Below, piece by piece: positions 1-5,532 of a stretch of DNA of 6,555 nucleotides. The stretch comes from Lachnospiraceae bacterium (GTDB lineage Bacteria > Bacillota > Clostridia > Lachnospirales > Lachnospiraceae). The translations under genes were made by a program, and so were the position numbers. The stretch lies in contig CAAGRM010000289.1 of the NCBI GenBank assembly GCA_900772675.1, positions 1 to 6,555 of the forward strand, in the 5' to 3' direction. The first letter of the stretch is position 1. Each line of letters starts with the position of its first letter. The notes under the pieces were generated by a model, which saw nothing but the letters and a program-made list of their open reading frames with translations, did not search any database and was not told the DNA's origin.

Positions 1-2
1 AA

Positions 3-41
3 AAGCTTAATTTTATGGTACCTTTAGAATACAGGAAATAA
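3..41 (+). pseudogene. C-terminal tail of a probable IS3-family transposase (window-edge partial)
   Basis: The frame starting at base 3 reads KLNFMVPLEYRK and stops at TAA (39-41). IS3-family OrfB transposases commonly end with a K-L-x-G-[ML]-[ST]-P-[VL]-[EQ]-[YF]-R pattern, and this tail fits that pattern apart from one or two positions. The match covers only 12 residues, so it is suggestive only. The rest of the gene lies outside the window, so I cannot say whether the element is intact. I could not recognise a terminal inverted repeat of an IS in the following 200 bases. It could instead be the end of an unrelated AT-rich gene. Confidence 0.4.
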
Positions 42-237
42 CTAAAAAAGTTTATGAGGTTTAAGGAGAATCAAATTTTCACCTAACATCATAAATGGAT
101 TTGTTAGCAATAAAAAAATAACCCTTTTAGAATTCTAATACAAATATAAAGGACTTTTATTCAAGCGACTGTAGAACATTTTTTGAAAGTCTCAGTATAT
201 ATTTATTCATAATATTGTCTATAACATTAATATGTGA
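42..237. other. AT-rich non-coding stretch ending at a composition boundary
   Basis: This stretch is strongly AT-rich, unlike the balanced composition that starts near base 255. All frames are broken by frequent stops. The only ATG-initiated frames are about 8-17 codons long, for example on the minus strand at 157-210, and none has a convincing ribosome binding site. I see no terminator hairpin followed by a T-run. It may be the non-coding end of a mobile element, since it follows a transposase-like tail and abuts a gene lacking its 5' part. That origin is an inference. Confidence 0.5.
208..234. repeat. Imperfect inverted repeat (11-bp arms, 9 of 11 matching)
   Basis: CATAATATTGT (208-218) and ACATTAATATG (224-234) are inverted repeats with two mismatches, separated by 5 bp. 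In DNA this AT-rich it could arise by chance. Its place just left of the composition boundary makes a recombination or protein-binding site possible. Confidence 0.3.
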
Positions 238-537
238 AGTAGTGAATATTCACTGAGAAGAAGAGAAATCTACCCGGATGAGGCCAGAGGAACTCCGTTC
301 CTGACCTGGGCGGACAGTTACGATAACTTCCTGTCGCAGAAAGAGGACGGCGATCTTTCCTATTTTGGAACAGGAGATACCTACACGGTAGACGATGACA
401 ACACAGAGGCTGGAATTTACATTTCCGCAGATGACAAGGCAGCGAAGGTAGACATCAACGTGCGGCAGTACATTTACCGTCCTATGATGGGAGACCATTC
501 CGGTACGGTGGAACTGTATGAGGAGTCTGAGAGCTGA
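238..537 (+). pseudogene. 5'-truncated gene fragment, unknown function
   Basis: An open frame runs from just after a TGA at 235-237 to TGA at 535-537, about 99 codons. It has no ATG or GTG start near its beginning; the first in-frame ATG is at 484, far too late. The translated part from about base 259 reads like real protein: EIYPDEARGTPFLTWADSYD near the start, a hydrophilic Asp-rich middle, then VDINVRQYIYRPMMG and an acidic end. Codon use and composition match the genes to the right, not the AT-rich DNA to the left. The simplest reading is the C-terminal part of a gene whose 5' portion was removed by insertion or deletion. I do not recognise the family. The terminator 36 bases after the stop supports this as a true gene end. 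The antisense frame here is a shadow. Confidence 0.6.
241..254. repeat. Perfect 14-bp palindrome AGTGAATATTCACT at the boundary
   Basis: AGTGAATATTCACT equals its own reverse complement over all 14 bases, and the symmetry ends there. It lies exactly where AT-rich DNA changes to gene-like DNA. It also falls within the first codons of the truncated reading frame. It could be an operator, a recombination site or chance; nothing else in the window repeats it. Confidence 0.45.
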
Positions 538-572
538 GAAGGGTATTAAAAACAAAGGTTTTGTTAGAACAT

Positions 573-604
573 AGAAAAGTCCCGGTTCATGCCGGGGCTT
601 TTCT
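573..604 (+). terminator. Intrinsic terminator after the truncated gene
   Basis: AGAAAAGTCCCGG (573-585) pairs with CCGGGGCTTTTCT (592-604) over 13 bp with a single G-T wobble, around a 6-base loop. The T-rich 3' arm and mirrored A-rich 5' arm could let it work in both directions. It is placed correctly to end transcription of the upstream fragment and to insulate the next gene. Confidence 0.85.
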
Positions 605-728
605 GTAGAAGAATAGGATTGCTTATAAGAAAAATGTAAGAAAATTTAAAATAAACGTCATAGATTTTCAGAAAAATATGTTGTAATATGGAGCTACTAA
701 AAAGCATGTGAAAAAAATAACAAAGTGG
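605..728. other. AT-rich upstream region of the first lipoprotein gene
   Basis: These bases lie between the terminator and the ribosome binding site at 729-735. They are AT-rich and probably hold the promoter of the next gene. The best -10-like string is TAATAT (684-689), but no good -35 sits at the right distance; TTGCTT near 619 is followed at 17 bp only by AAATTT. I therefore do not call a specific promoter. No coding potential was seen. Confidence 0.35.
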
Positions 729-745
729 AAAGGAGATGCAGGTGT

Positions 746-1456
746 ATGAATAAAAAATTAGCAGGTATTTTTGCAATGTGTGCTCTGTTGCTGACTGGAT
801 GTCAGGGAGCGAAAGAGAGCAGCAAGGAAATTACGCCGCCGGATACCGGATGGGGAAAAACAGTGGATGAAGTGCTTGCCGACTGGAATTTAGATCGGGA
901 TCAGGTGGAAATTTTCTCTGAGACCGAAAGTGCAGCCGCGATCGCAGTAGATACAGAAGCCACTGTATTCGGCGAGCAAACTTCCAGAGTCATGTTTCAG
1001 TTTATCAACCTCGATCAGACCGGAGCGACGGGAAAACCGGTATTGTGCGAAGTAGACATCACCTACCCGGATGATGCCGATATGGATACCGTGAAAAAAG
1101 AAATGGAAAAATCCTACGGAAGTTCCAAAGACTCCATTACCCGCTACGAGCTGTACCAGTCGCTGGGGGACGATCAGCTCCCGGAATATACTTACAAAAA
1201 AGCAGATCAGCTTGCCGTCTGGTCCGGCGAGAGCCTGAAAGATGCGATTCCTTCCGATAAGAGCACCGAATACGAAACCGCCTGGGAAGCATACCAGCCT
1301 GGCCTTACCACCGACAACTGGGAGAACTACACCGAACAGGCAAGCATGGCAACCGCCGTATGCGCATCCGGCGCAGAAGCATTTCCAATGTTTGAAAAAA
1401 ACGGTGTCAGCCTCGAAGCTTATCCGGGACTGGTATATGAGCAGGTGAAAAAGTAA
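746..1456 (+). CDS. Putative lipoprotein of unknown function, 236 aa
   Basis: The product begins MNKKLAGIFAMCALLLTGCQ: a short basic N-terminus, a hydrophobic core and a lipobox LTGC. It should therefore be lipid-modified on Cys19 and anchored to the outer face of the cytoplasmic membrane. I chose ATG at 746 because AAAGGAGA (729-735) sits about 10 bases upstream. An in-frame GTG at 725 would add seven residues by starting before that site. The mature part, residues 20-236, is acidic and soluble, with no membrane segment and no motif I recognise. It contains tryptophan-bearing segments (DTGWGKTVDEVLADWNLD; a later TDNWENY). An even spread of charged residues suggests a small globular domain. 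A hairpin terminator follows the stop by 22 bases and another lies upstream, so it appears to be a single-gene unit. That it is a real exported protein is fairly sure; its role is unknown. Confidence 0.85.
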   Translation: MNKKLAGIFAMCALLLTGCQGAKESSKEITPPDTGWGKTVDEVLADWNLDRDQVEIFSETESAAAIAVDTEATVFGEQTSRVMFQFINLDQTGATGKPVLCEVDITYPDDADMDTVKKEMEKSYGSSKDSITRYELYQSLGDDQLPEYTYKKADQLAVWSGESLKDAIPSDKSTEYETAWEAYQPGLTTDNWENYTEQASMATAVCASGAEAFPMFEKNGVSLEAYPGLVYEQVKK

Positions 1457-1478
1457 TATGAAATTAAGAAAATCTTGG

Positions 1479-1505
1479 ACTCCCGGCCGTGCGCCGGGAG
1501 TTTTT
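1479..1505 (+). terminator. Intrinsic terminator of the first lipoprotein gene
   Basis: ACTCCCGGC (1479-1487) and GCCGGGAGT (1493-1501) form a perfect 9-bp GC-rich stem with a 5-base loop. The run of T at 1501-1505 follows directly. It lies 22 bases after the stop codon. Confidence 0.92.
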
Positions 1506-1549
1506 CCATGCATAGGGAGAAGGAAAAGAGTGTATCTCGGAAAAATTCA

Positions 1550-1558
1550 TGATATACT
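1550..1558 (+). promoter_or_regulatory. Candidate extended -10 promoter for the second small exported-protein gene
   Basis: TATACT (1553-1558) is preceded by TGA, giving the TGN extension typical of extended -10 promoters. No good -35 lies 16-18 bp upstream (the region reads GTGTATC). Transcription would start near 1565, leaving a leader of about 60 bases. It sits just downstream of the preceding terminator, as expected for an independent unit. Confidence 0.45.
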
Positions 1559-1611
1559 GAAAAGAGAAAATTCAACTTTTGTAAGGTTCCCGAAATGTCT
1601 GTTTTGGAAGA

Positions 1612-1618
1612 GAGGTGA
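1612..1618 (+). promoter_or_regulatory. Ribosome binding site GAGGTGA that decides a TTG start
   Basis: GAGGTGA is an exact 7-base match to the standard Shine-Dalgarno sequence. It lies 5 bases before TTG at 1624. The in-frame GTG at 1615 is inside this site, so it cannot be the start codon it serves. Confidence 0.8.
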
Positions 1619-1623
1619 CTTCC

Positions 1624-2232
1624 TTGAAAAAGAGAAAAATCACTGTGTTAGCTGGAGTGATCCTTTGTGTGATCGCAGGATGTCTGGTAAAAAGAATGAC
1701 GGCGGTGCATACGCAGAAAGAAAATCCCATTGGTCCTGAGCGGGGTACGACAGATGTTTTCCTGACGGTAGCAGATTTCATCTCAGAAAAATCGGATCAG
1801 GAACTGCTGCAGGAAATCGAAACCTTTGATACGGACAAAGCCGAGATGATTTATCTTTACATCCCGGAAGACACCGGAGCCGGAATGTCCTTCGCAATCA
1901 CGCGCGAGGATCACCCGGAGGAGATGGACGAAATTCTCTCGACCATTTACGGAGAAAAAATTTCCTGCCAGAAGCCAAAACAGGTATTCAACATGACAGA
2001 GCGGATTTTGTATGATTATAACTGGTATTTTCTGATCTACGATCATGAGATGAATCAGATGGCACTTGTATTTCTGTATTCCGATGATGTGATTGTATAC
2101 AATGGGCATGTATTTCAGACAACAGAACCGTATGATGAAAGTATTCGCCCGTATATTTTAAAACTGAAAGAGGAGAATCAGGAAAAACTGAAAAGCGGAG
2201 AGGCAACACGAAGAAGGGTTGCGATTCCATAG
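1624..2232 (+). CDS. Putative exported lipoprotein or membrane-anchored protein of unknown function, 202 aa
   Basis: Starting at TTG 1624, the product begins MKKRKITVLAGVILCVIAGC: four basic residues, a hydrophobic core and IAGC, an acceptable lipobox with Cys20 as the modified residue. If it is not cleaved, the same segment would act as an N-terminal membrane anchor. The rest is extracellular and hydrophilic. Residues about 50-110 hold acidic helix-like stretches (SEKSDQELLQEIETFDTDKA). A later segment rich in Tyr, Phe, Trp and Asp (YDYNWYFLIYDHEMNQMALV and on) has the alternation of a beta-sheet core. The C-terminus is basic and ends GEATRRRVAIP. I recognise no family. It has its own candidate promoter and terminator, so is probably transcribed alone. 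It shares orientation and exported character with the gene before it, but I see no convincing sequence similarity between the two. Confidence 0.8.
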   Translation: MKKRKITVLAGVILCVIAGCLVKRMTAVHTQKENPIGPERGTTDVFLTVADFISEKSDQELLQEIETFDTDKAEMIYLYIPEDTGAGMSFAITREDHPEEMDEILSTIYGEKISCQKPKQVFNMTERILYDYNWYFLIYDHEMNQMALVFLYSDDVIVYNGHVFQTTEPYDESIRPYILKLKEENQEKLKSGEATRRRVAIP

Positions 2233-2242
2233 AAAAATAGAG

Positions 2243-2274
2243 AAAAGCGTGCCTGGAGAACAGACACGCTTTTT
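2243..2274 (+). terminator. Terminator between the convergent exported-protein gene and coaX
   Basis: AAAAGCGTG...CTG (2243-2255) pairs with CAG...CACGCTTTT (2261-2273) around a 5-base loop, with one C-A mismatch. T bases at 2270-2274 follow. The A-rich 5' side becomes a T-rich tail on the minus strand, so it may also stop coaX transcription, whose stop codon lies about 50 bases away. It is the only hairpin I see between the two convergent genes. Confidence 0.8.
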
Positions 2275-2322
2275 AACGTCATGCAGAATGAAAGAGTCTG
2301 ATGAATATTTGGAAGTACGATT

Positions 2323-3108
2323 TTAATTTGCACAATTCCGCTCACACAGGAACGCCAGCCCTTTCAGCAGAAGGTTCGGGTCATAGATATGAGGATGTAA
2401 AACGAGCGGTTCGACGAAGCGTGCTGCGCCGCCGGTGAGGATGAGGGTGGCGGGGGAGCCGAGTTCGGCTTCGATGCGCTGGACCATTCCGTCGAGCATC
2501 GCGGCCATGCCGACGATGGTGCCGGAGAGAATGCATTCTTCGGTGTTTCTGCCAATGATGCGTTTCGGGATCTGGAGGTCGAGCCGCGGGAGCTGGGCGG
2601 TCCGCTCGGAGAGGGCACCAAGTCCCATATCGAGTCCCGGTGCGATGGCGCCGCCGCAGAAGACGCTGTTTTCCCGGATGACATTGAAGGTCGTCGCTGT
2701 TCCAAGATCCACGGTGATGACCGGCAGCGGATAATGTGCGGCGGCCCAGGCTGCATCAACGAGGCGGTCGCGGCCTACTCTTTCCGGTTCCGGGATGGAA
2801 AATGTCATGCCGAGATCACTTTCGGATGTGACGAGCAGCGGTTCTGTGCCGAACAGATTACGGACACATTCCTGCAGAAGCGTCAGAACCGACGGAACAA
2901 CGCTGGAAATGATGACGCCCCGAAAGTCGGACGGGGAAAGATTCTTGTCTTCAAAAAGCTGCTCGATCGCAGATTCATACTGGCCGGCAGACCAGGTGTG
3001 GTTGATGTCAATCCGGGCTGTGAATTCGAGGGAATACGCTTGCTGCGGTGCGGTCCGGACGCCGCCGAGCGTAACGGTTGTGTTCCCGATATCAATGGCT
3101 AAAATCAT
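2323..3108 (-). CDS. coaX: Type III pantothenate kinase
   Basis: CoaX phosphorylates pantothenate to 4'-phosphopantothenate with ATP, the first step of CoA synthesis, in the cytoplasm. The 261 residues match the usual family length of about 255-260. The N-terminus MILAIDIGNT carries the phosphate-binding DIGNT loop with Asp6. GRDR at residues 112-115 carries the conserved Asp114; many relatives have GADR here. VDLGTATT (133-140) supplies the second ASKHA phosphate motif with Asp134. GGAIAPGLDMGLGALSERTA (152-171) is the family signature of the substrate and dimer region, and a late TGG (225-227) fits adenosine binding. Type III kinases of this family need a monovalent cation and are generally not feedback-inhibited by CoA. 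The start at 3108 is preceded on the minus strand by a weak GAGGT site about 7 bases upstream. The gene diverges from coaBC, which uses its product. Confidence 0.96.
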   Translation of the reverse strand: MILAIDIGNTTVTLGGVRTAPQQAYSLEFTARIDINHTWSAGQYESAIEQLFEDKNLSPSDFRGVIISSVVPSVLTLLQECVRNLFGTEPLLVTSESDLGMTFSIPEPERVGRDRLVDAAWAAAHYPLPVITVDLGTATTFNVIRENSVFCGGAIAPGLDMGLGALSERTAQLPRLDLQIPKRIIGRNTEECILSGTIVGMAAMLDGMVQRIEAELGSPATLILTGGAARFVEPLVLHPHIYDPNLLLKGLAFLCERNCAN

Positions 3109-3155
3109 AAAAATACCTCGCGATTATTTTAAAAGTAGAGCTCTTTTGTCCTTTT

Positions 3156-3184
3156 ATTATAAAGCCTTTTTGCATCAATGGCAA
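3156..3184 (-). promoter_or_regulatory. coaX promoter, minus strand
   Basis: On the minus strand the sequence reads TTGCCA, a 17-base spacer, then TATAAT: -35 at 3179-3184 and a consensus -10 at 3156-3161. Transcription would start near 3149, leaving a leader of about 40 bases before the coaX start. Its -35 lies only 10 bp from that of the coaBC promoter. Confidence 0.85.
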
Positions 3185-3194
3185 ACAGGATTGG

Positions 3195-3223
3195 TTGTAA
3201 TCTGTTTTTCTGTCTGCTATACT
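3195..3223 (+). promoter_or_regulatory. coaBC promoter, plus strand
   Basis: TTGTAA (3195-3200), a 17-base spacer and TATACT (3218-3223), preceded by TGC as an extended -10 element. Transcription should start near 3230, about 45 bases before the coaBC start codon. It is back to back with the coaX promoter. Confidence 0.85.
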
Positions 3224-3274
3224 TAAAACTATCATAGGAAAAAAGTTGCTTCGAGGCAGCAGAACGGAGTTACA

Positions 3275-4471
3275 ATGGAAAATCTTGACGGAAAATGTGT
3301 TGTACTTGGTGTGACGGGCGGAATTGCCGCCTATAAAATGGCAAACGTGGCGAGCGCTCTTCGGAAAGCCGGAGCGGATGTGCATGTCATCATGACCGAA
3401 AATGCGACGCAGTTCATCACCCCGCTGACGTTCGAGACGCTGACGAATAATCGCTGCGTGGTCGATACGTTTGCGCGTGATTTTAAATATGAGGTGACGC
3501 ATATTTCACTGGCAAAAACAGCGGATCTGATCATGATTGCCCCGGCTACCGCCAATGTGATTGCCAAAATGGCACACGGTATTGCAGATGATATGCTGAC
3601 GACGGTGGTGCTCGCAGCGAAGTGCAAAAAACTGGTCGCACCGGCGATGAATACGGCGATGCTGGAAAATCCGATTACACAGGATAATCTGGCAACGCTG
3701 AAAAAATACGGTTTCGGTATCATCGAGCCGAGCGTGGGAATGCTGGCATGCAAGGACGTCGGAAAAGGAAAACTGCCGGACCCGGAGGTGCTGCTCGATT
3801 ATATCGCGATGGAACTTGCCTGCGAAAAGACGCTCGCCGGTGTGCGTGTCACCGTGACTGCAGGCCCGACGCAAGAATCCCTCGATCCGGTGCGGTATCT
3901 GACGAACCACAGCAGCGGCCGCATGGGTTATGCGATTGCGCGGGAGGCAATGCTCCGCGGCGCGCAGGTGACGCTGATTTCCGGTCCGGTTGCACTACCG
4001 CCGGTTCCAGGTGTTGCGTTGCGTCCGGTGACGACGGCGAAGGATATGCTGGAGGCGGTGCAGGAAACGCTGCCGGAGACAGACATTCTGATCAAGGCGG
4101 CCGCGGTTGCCGATTACCGGCCTGTGACGGTGGCGGATCAGAAAATCAAAAAGAAGGACAGTAACATGAGCATTCCGCTGGAGCGCACCGACGATATTCT
4201 GGGATGGGTGGAAAAGAACCGTCATCCGGGGTTGTTTGTGTGCGGCTTCTCGATGGAAACCGAGAACATGGTGGAAAACTCGCGTGCAAAGCTGGAGAAG
4301 AAGCATCTGGATATGATCGCGGCAAACAATTTGAAGACAGAGGGTGCCGGCTTCGGTGTGGCGACGAATGTGGTGACGCTGATCACAAAGGACGGCATCA
4401 GGGAGCTTCCGCTGATGGGGAAAGACGAAGTGGCGGGCTGTCTGCTGGATGAGATTACGGCGCGGCGGTGA
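3275..4471 (+). CDS. coaBC: Bifunctional phosphopantothenoylcysteine decarboxylase / phosphopantothenate-cysteine ligase
   Basis: CoaBC joins cysteine to 4'-phosphopantothenate using a nucleotide triphosphate (CoaB), then decarboxylates the product to 4'-phosphopantetheine with FMN (CoaC). The length of 398 residues is typical of the fused enzyme. The CoaC flavoprotein domain spans about 5-180: GVTGGIAAYK (12-21), the catalytic His76 in THISLAKTAD, PAMNTAM (123-129), and Cys159 in GMLACKDVGKG, matching the E. coli active-site His and Cys. The CoaB domain spans about 188-395: TAGPTQESLDPVRYLTNHSS with Asn211, AAVADYRP (275-282 region), and KIKKK from Lys290, the lysine implicated in ligase activity. 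GFSMETE (324-330) replaces the more usual GFAAET. GGAG-like GGAG at 3266-3269 sits 5-6 bases before ATG 3275. No catalytic residue appears missing. No strong terminator directly follows; the nearest is the hairpin in the tatD leader. Confidence 0.97.
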   Translation: MENLDGKCVVLGVTGGIAAYKMANVASALRKAGADVHVIMTENATQFITPLTFETLTNNRCVVDTFARDFKYEVTHISLAKTADLIMIAPATANVIAKMAHGIADDMLTTVVLAAKCKKLVAPAMNTAMLENPITQDNLATLKKYGFGIIEPSVGMLACKDVGKGKLPDPEVLLDYIAMELACEKTLAGVRVTVTAGPTQESLDPVRYLTNHSSGRMGYAIAREAMLRGAQVTLISGPVALPPVPGVALRPVTTAKDMLEAVQETLPETDILIKAAAVADYRPVTVADQKIKKKDSNMSIPLERTDDILGWVEKNRHPGLFVCGFSMETENMVENSRAKLEKKHLDMIAANNLKTEGAGFGVATNVVTLITKDGIRELPLMGKDEVAGCLLDEITARR

Positions 4472-4507
4472 TCGTGTGAGAATCCGGCATGTTTTTTCGT
4501 TTCCTGG

Positions 4508-4537
4508 TTGACGCGGGAAAAATGAATGCGTTATAAT
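4508..4537 (+). promoter_or_regulatory. tatD leader promoter
   Basis: TTGACG (4508-4513), an 18-base spacer and a consensus TATAAT (4532-4537) form a strong sigma-A type promoter. The start point would be near 4544, giving a leader of about 130 bases before tatD. The promoter lies upstream of the leader hairpin with its T7 tract, so transcripts must pass that hairpin to reach the gene. Confidence 0.8.
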
Positions 4538-4542
4538 AAGCA

Positions 4543-4563
4543 CAGGCGCTGCGAATCAGGCGC
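4543..4563. repeat. Short direct repeat CAGGCGC x2 at the tatD transcript start
   Basis: CAGGCGC occurs at 4543-4549 and again at 4557-4563, 14 bases apart, right at the predicted transcription start. It is short and may be chance. It could also be a regulator-binding repeat. Confidence 0.3.
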
Positions 4564-4598
4564 ACTTTACTTTTACAAAAAACAACAAACAATAGATG

Positions 4599-4658
4599 CG
4601 AAAACGGAAACAGGGGAAGGCTATGCAGGGCTTTCTTCCGTTTCTGTTTCGTTTTTTT
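4599..4658 (+). terminator. Bulged hairpin plus T7 just upstream of the tatD ribosome binding site
   Basis: CGAAA (4599-4603) pairs with TTTCG (4647-4651); CGGAAAC (4605-4611) with GTTTCTG (4640-4646, one G-T pair); and GGAAG (4615-4619) with CTTCC (4635-4639). Single-base and short bulges separate the helices, and the terminal loop is about 15 bases. Seven T residues (4652-4658) follow directly, and the tatD Shine-Dalgarno begins at 4659. By form this is an intrinsic terminator. It may end coaBC transcription, act as an attenuator for tatD, or define a small RNA of about 115 bases from the promoter at 4508. I saw no known riboswitch or T-box consensus in the leader. Confidence 0.75.
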
Positions 4659-4673
4659 AGGAGAACTTCGAAT

Positions 4674-5444
4674 ATGATATTTGAGACACATGCGCATTAT
4701 GACGACGAGAAATTTGATGAGGACCGCGACGCGCTTCTTTCCTCAATGAAGGAAAACGGGATCGGGCGTATCATCAATGTCTCGGCAAATCTGGAATCAC
4801 TGGAAAATACGAGAAAACTGATGGAACAGTATCCGTTCATTTACGGTGCGTTCGGTCTTCATCCGGATGAGGTGGGCGATCTGAACGAGGATGTGATGGA
4901 GCGGATGCGGGGACTCTGCCGTCTGGAAAAGGCGGTTGCGGTCGGAGAGATTGGCCTTGATTACTACTGGGACAAGGAAAATCATGAGAAACAGCAGTAT
5001 TGGTTCCGTCGTCAGATTGCGCTTGCACGCGAGGAAAAACTTCCGATGATCATCCACAGCAGGGAAGCGGCAGCTGATACGCTCCGCGTCATGAAAGAGG
5101 AAAAATCGGAGGAGATCGGCGGCGTAATTCATTGTTTTTCCTACTCCGCAGAAATGGCGGAAGAATACCTGAAAATGGGATTTTATCTTGGCATTGGCGG
5201 TGTGGTGACGTTCAAGAATGCGAAGAAGATCAAAGAAGTGGTTCAGATGGCTCCGATGGAGCGCATTCTGCTGGAAACAGACAGTCCGTATCTGGCACCG
5301 GTTCCGTACCGGGGAAAACGAAATTCTTCTCTGTATCTGCCGTACGTTGTGCGGGAAATTGCAGAGATCAAGGGAATTTCAGAAGAAGAAGTCATTGAGA
5401 TGACAGAAAAAAATGCGGTCAGACTGTTTCAAGTAGAGGAATAG
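4674..5444 (+). CDS. tatD: TatD-family metal-dependent hydrolase / deoxyribonuclease
   Basis: TatD proteins are cytoplasmic TIM-barrel metallohydrolases. Characterised members are Mg-dependent 3'-5' exonucleases linked to DNA repair and degradation, but the in vivo substrate of this one is unknown. The metal ligands are all visible: His6 and His8 in THAH, Glu92 in VGEIGLDYY, His128 in MIIHSR, His153 in IHCFS, and Asp203 in LLETDSPYLAP. The 256-residue length is normal for the family. I chose ATG 4674 because AGGAGA (4659-4664) lies 9 bases upstream and because the resulting MIFETHAHYDDEKFDEDRD is the typical TatD N-terminus. In-frame ATGs at 4596 and 4623 would add 26 or 17 residues encoded by the leader hairpin. 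The 4623 start has an AGGGG 6 bases upstream, so minor use is not excluded. The gene has its own promoter, and no clear terminator follows. Confidence 0.95.
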   Translation: MIFETHAHYDDEKFDEDRDALLSSMKENGIGRIINVSANLESLENTRKLMEQYPFIYGAFGLHPDEVGDLNEDVMERMRGLCRLEKAVAVGEIGLDYYWDKENHEKQQYWFRRQIALAREEKLPMIIHSREAAADTLRVMKEEKSEEIGGVIHCFSYSAEMAEEYLKMGFYLGIGGVVTFKNAKKIKEVVQMAPMERILLETDSPYLAPVPYRGKRNSSLYLPYVVREIAEIKGISEEEVIEMTEKNAVRLFQVEE

Positions 5445-5532
5445 GAAGCAATACCATGGGTGTTTCTTCTATCTATGTATTTGTTCGGAACAGTTTTTTC
5501 TGGCCGTGCAAATTGAATAGGAGAAAGCGAAA
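5445..5532. other. Short intergenic gap between tatD and the secreted-protein gene
   Basis: These 88 bases hold an imperfect dyad near 5446-5471 without a T-run and a T6 tract near 5493 preceded only by a tiny hairpin. I call neither a terminator. No good -35/-10 pair was found. The downstream gene may therefore be co-transcribed with tatD, though a weak promoter cannot be excluded. AGGAG (5519-5523) is the ribosome binding site of the next gene. Confidence 0.4.

Noticed and set aside
250..555. Antisense ATG-initiated frame opposite the truncated gene
   Set aside because: The sense frame reads like a soluble protein and ends just before a terminator. The antisense frame has no start signals and a composition typical of a mirror frame.
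890..1513. Antisense frame of 207 codons opposite the first lipoprotein gene
   Set aside because: It runs through the terminator hairpin, has no ribosome binding site, and is rich in Cys, Phe and Gly as expected of a shadow frame. The sense frame has a clear lipobox and start site.
2734..3226. Plus-strand frames opposite coaX
   Set aside because: coaX on the minus strand has all family motifs and a consensus promoter. The plus-strand frames lack start signals and recognisable content.
3995..4543. Antisense frame of 182 codons opposite the coaBC 3' half
   Set aside because: It overlaps the CoaB domain with conserved motifs on the sense strand, and its His/Arg-rich translation is a shadow.
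4596..4673. N-terminal extension of TatD from ATG 4596 (or 4623)
   Set aside because: The added residues are encoded by the leader hairpin and T7 tract. The family normally starts with M-x-[FD]-[DE]-T-H, matching ATG 4674, which has the better ribosome binding site. Minor use of 4623 is left open.
5446..5500. Possible terminator after tatD
   Set aside because: The dyad near 5446-5471 has mismatches and no T-run. The T6 near 5493 follows only a 3-4 bp stem. Neither meets a reasonable standard.
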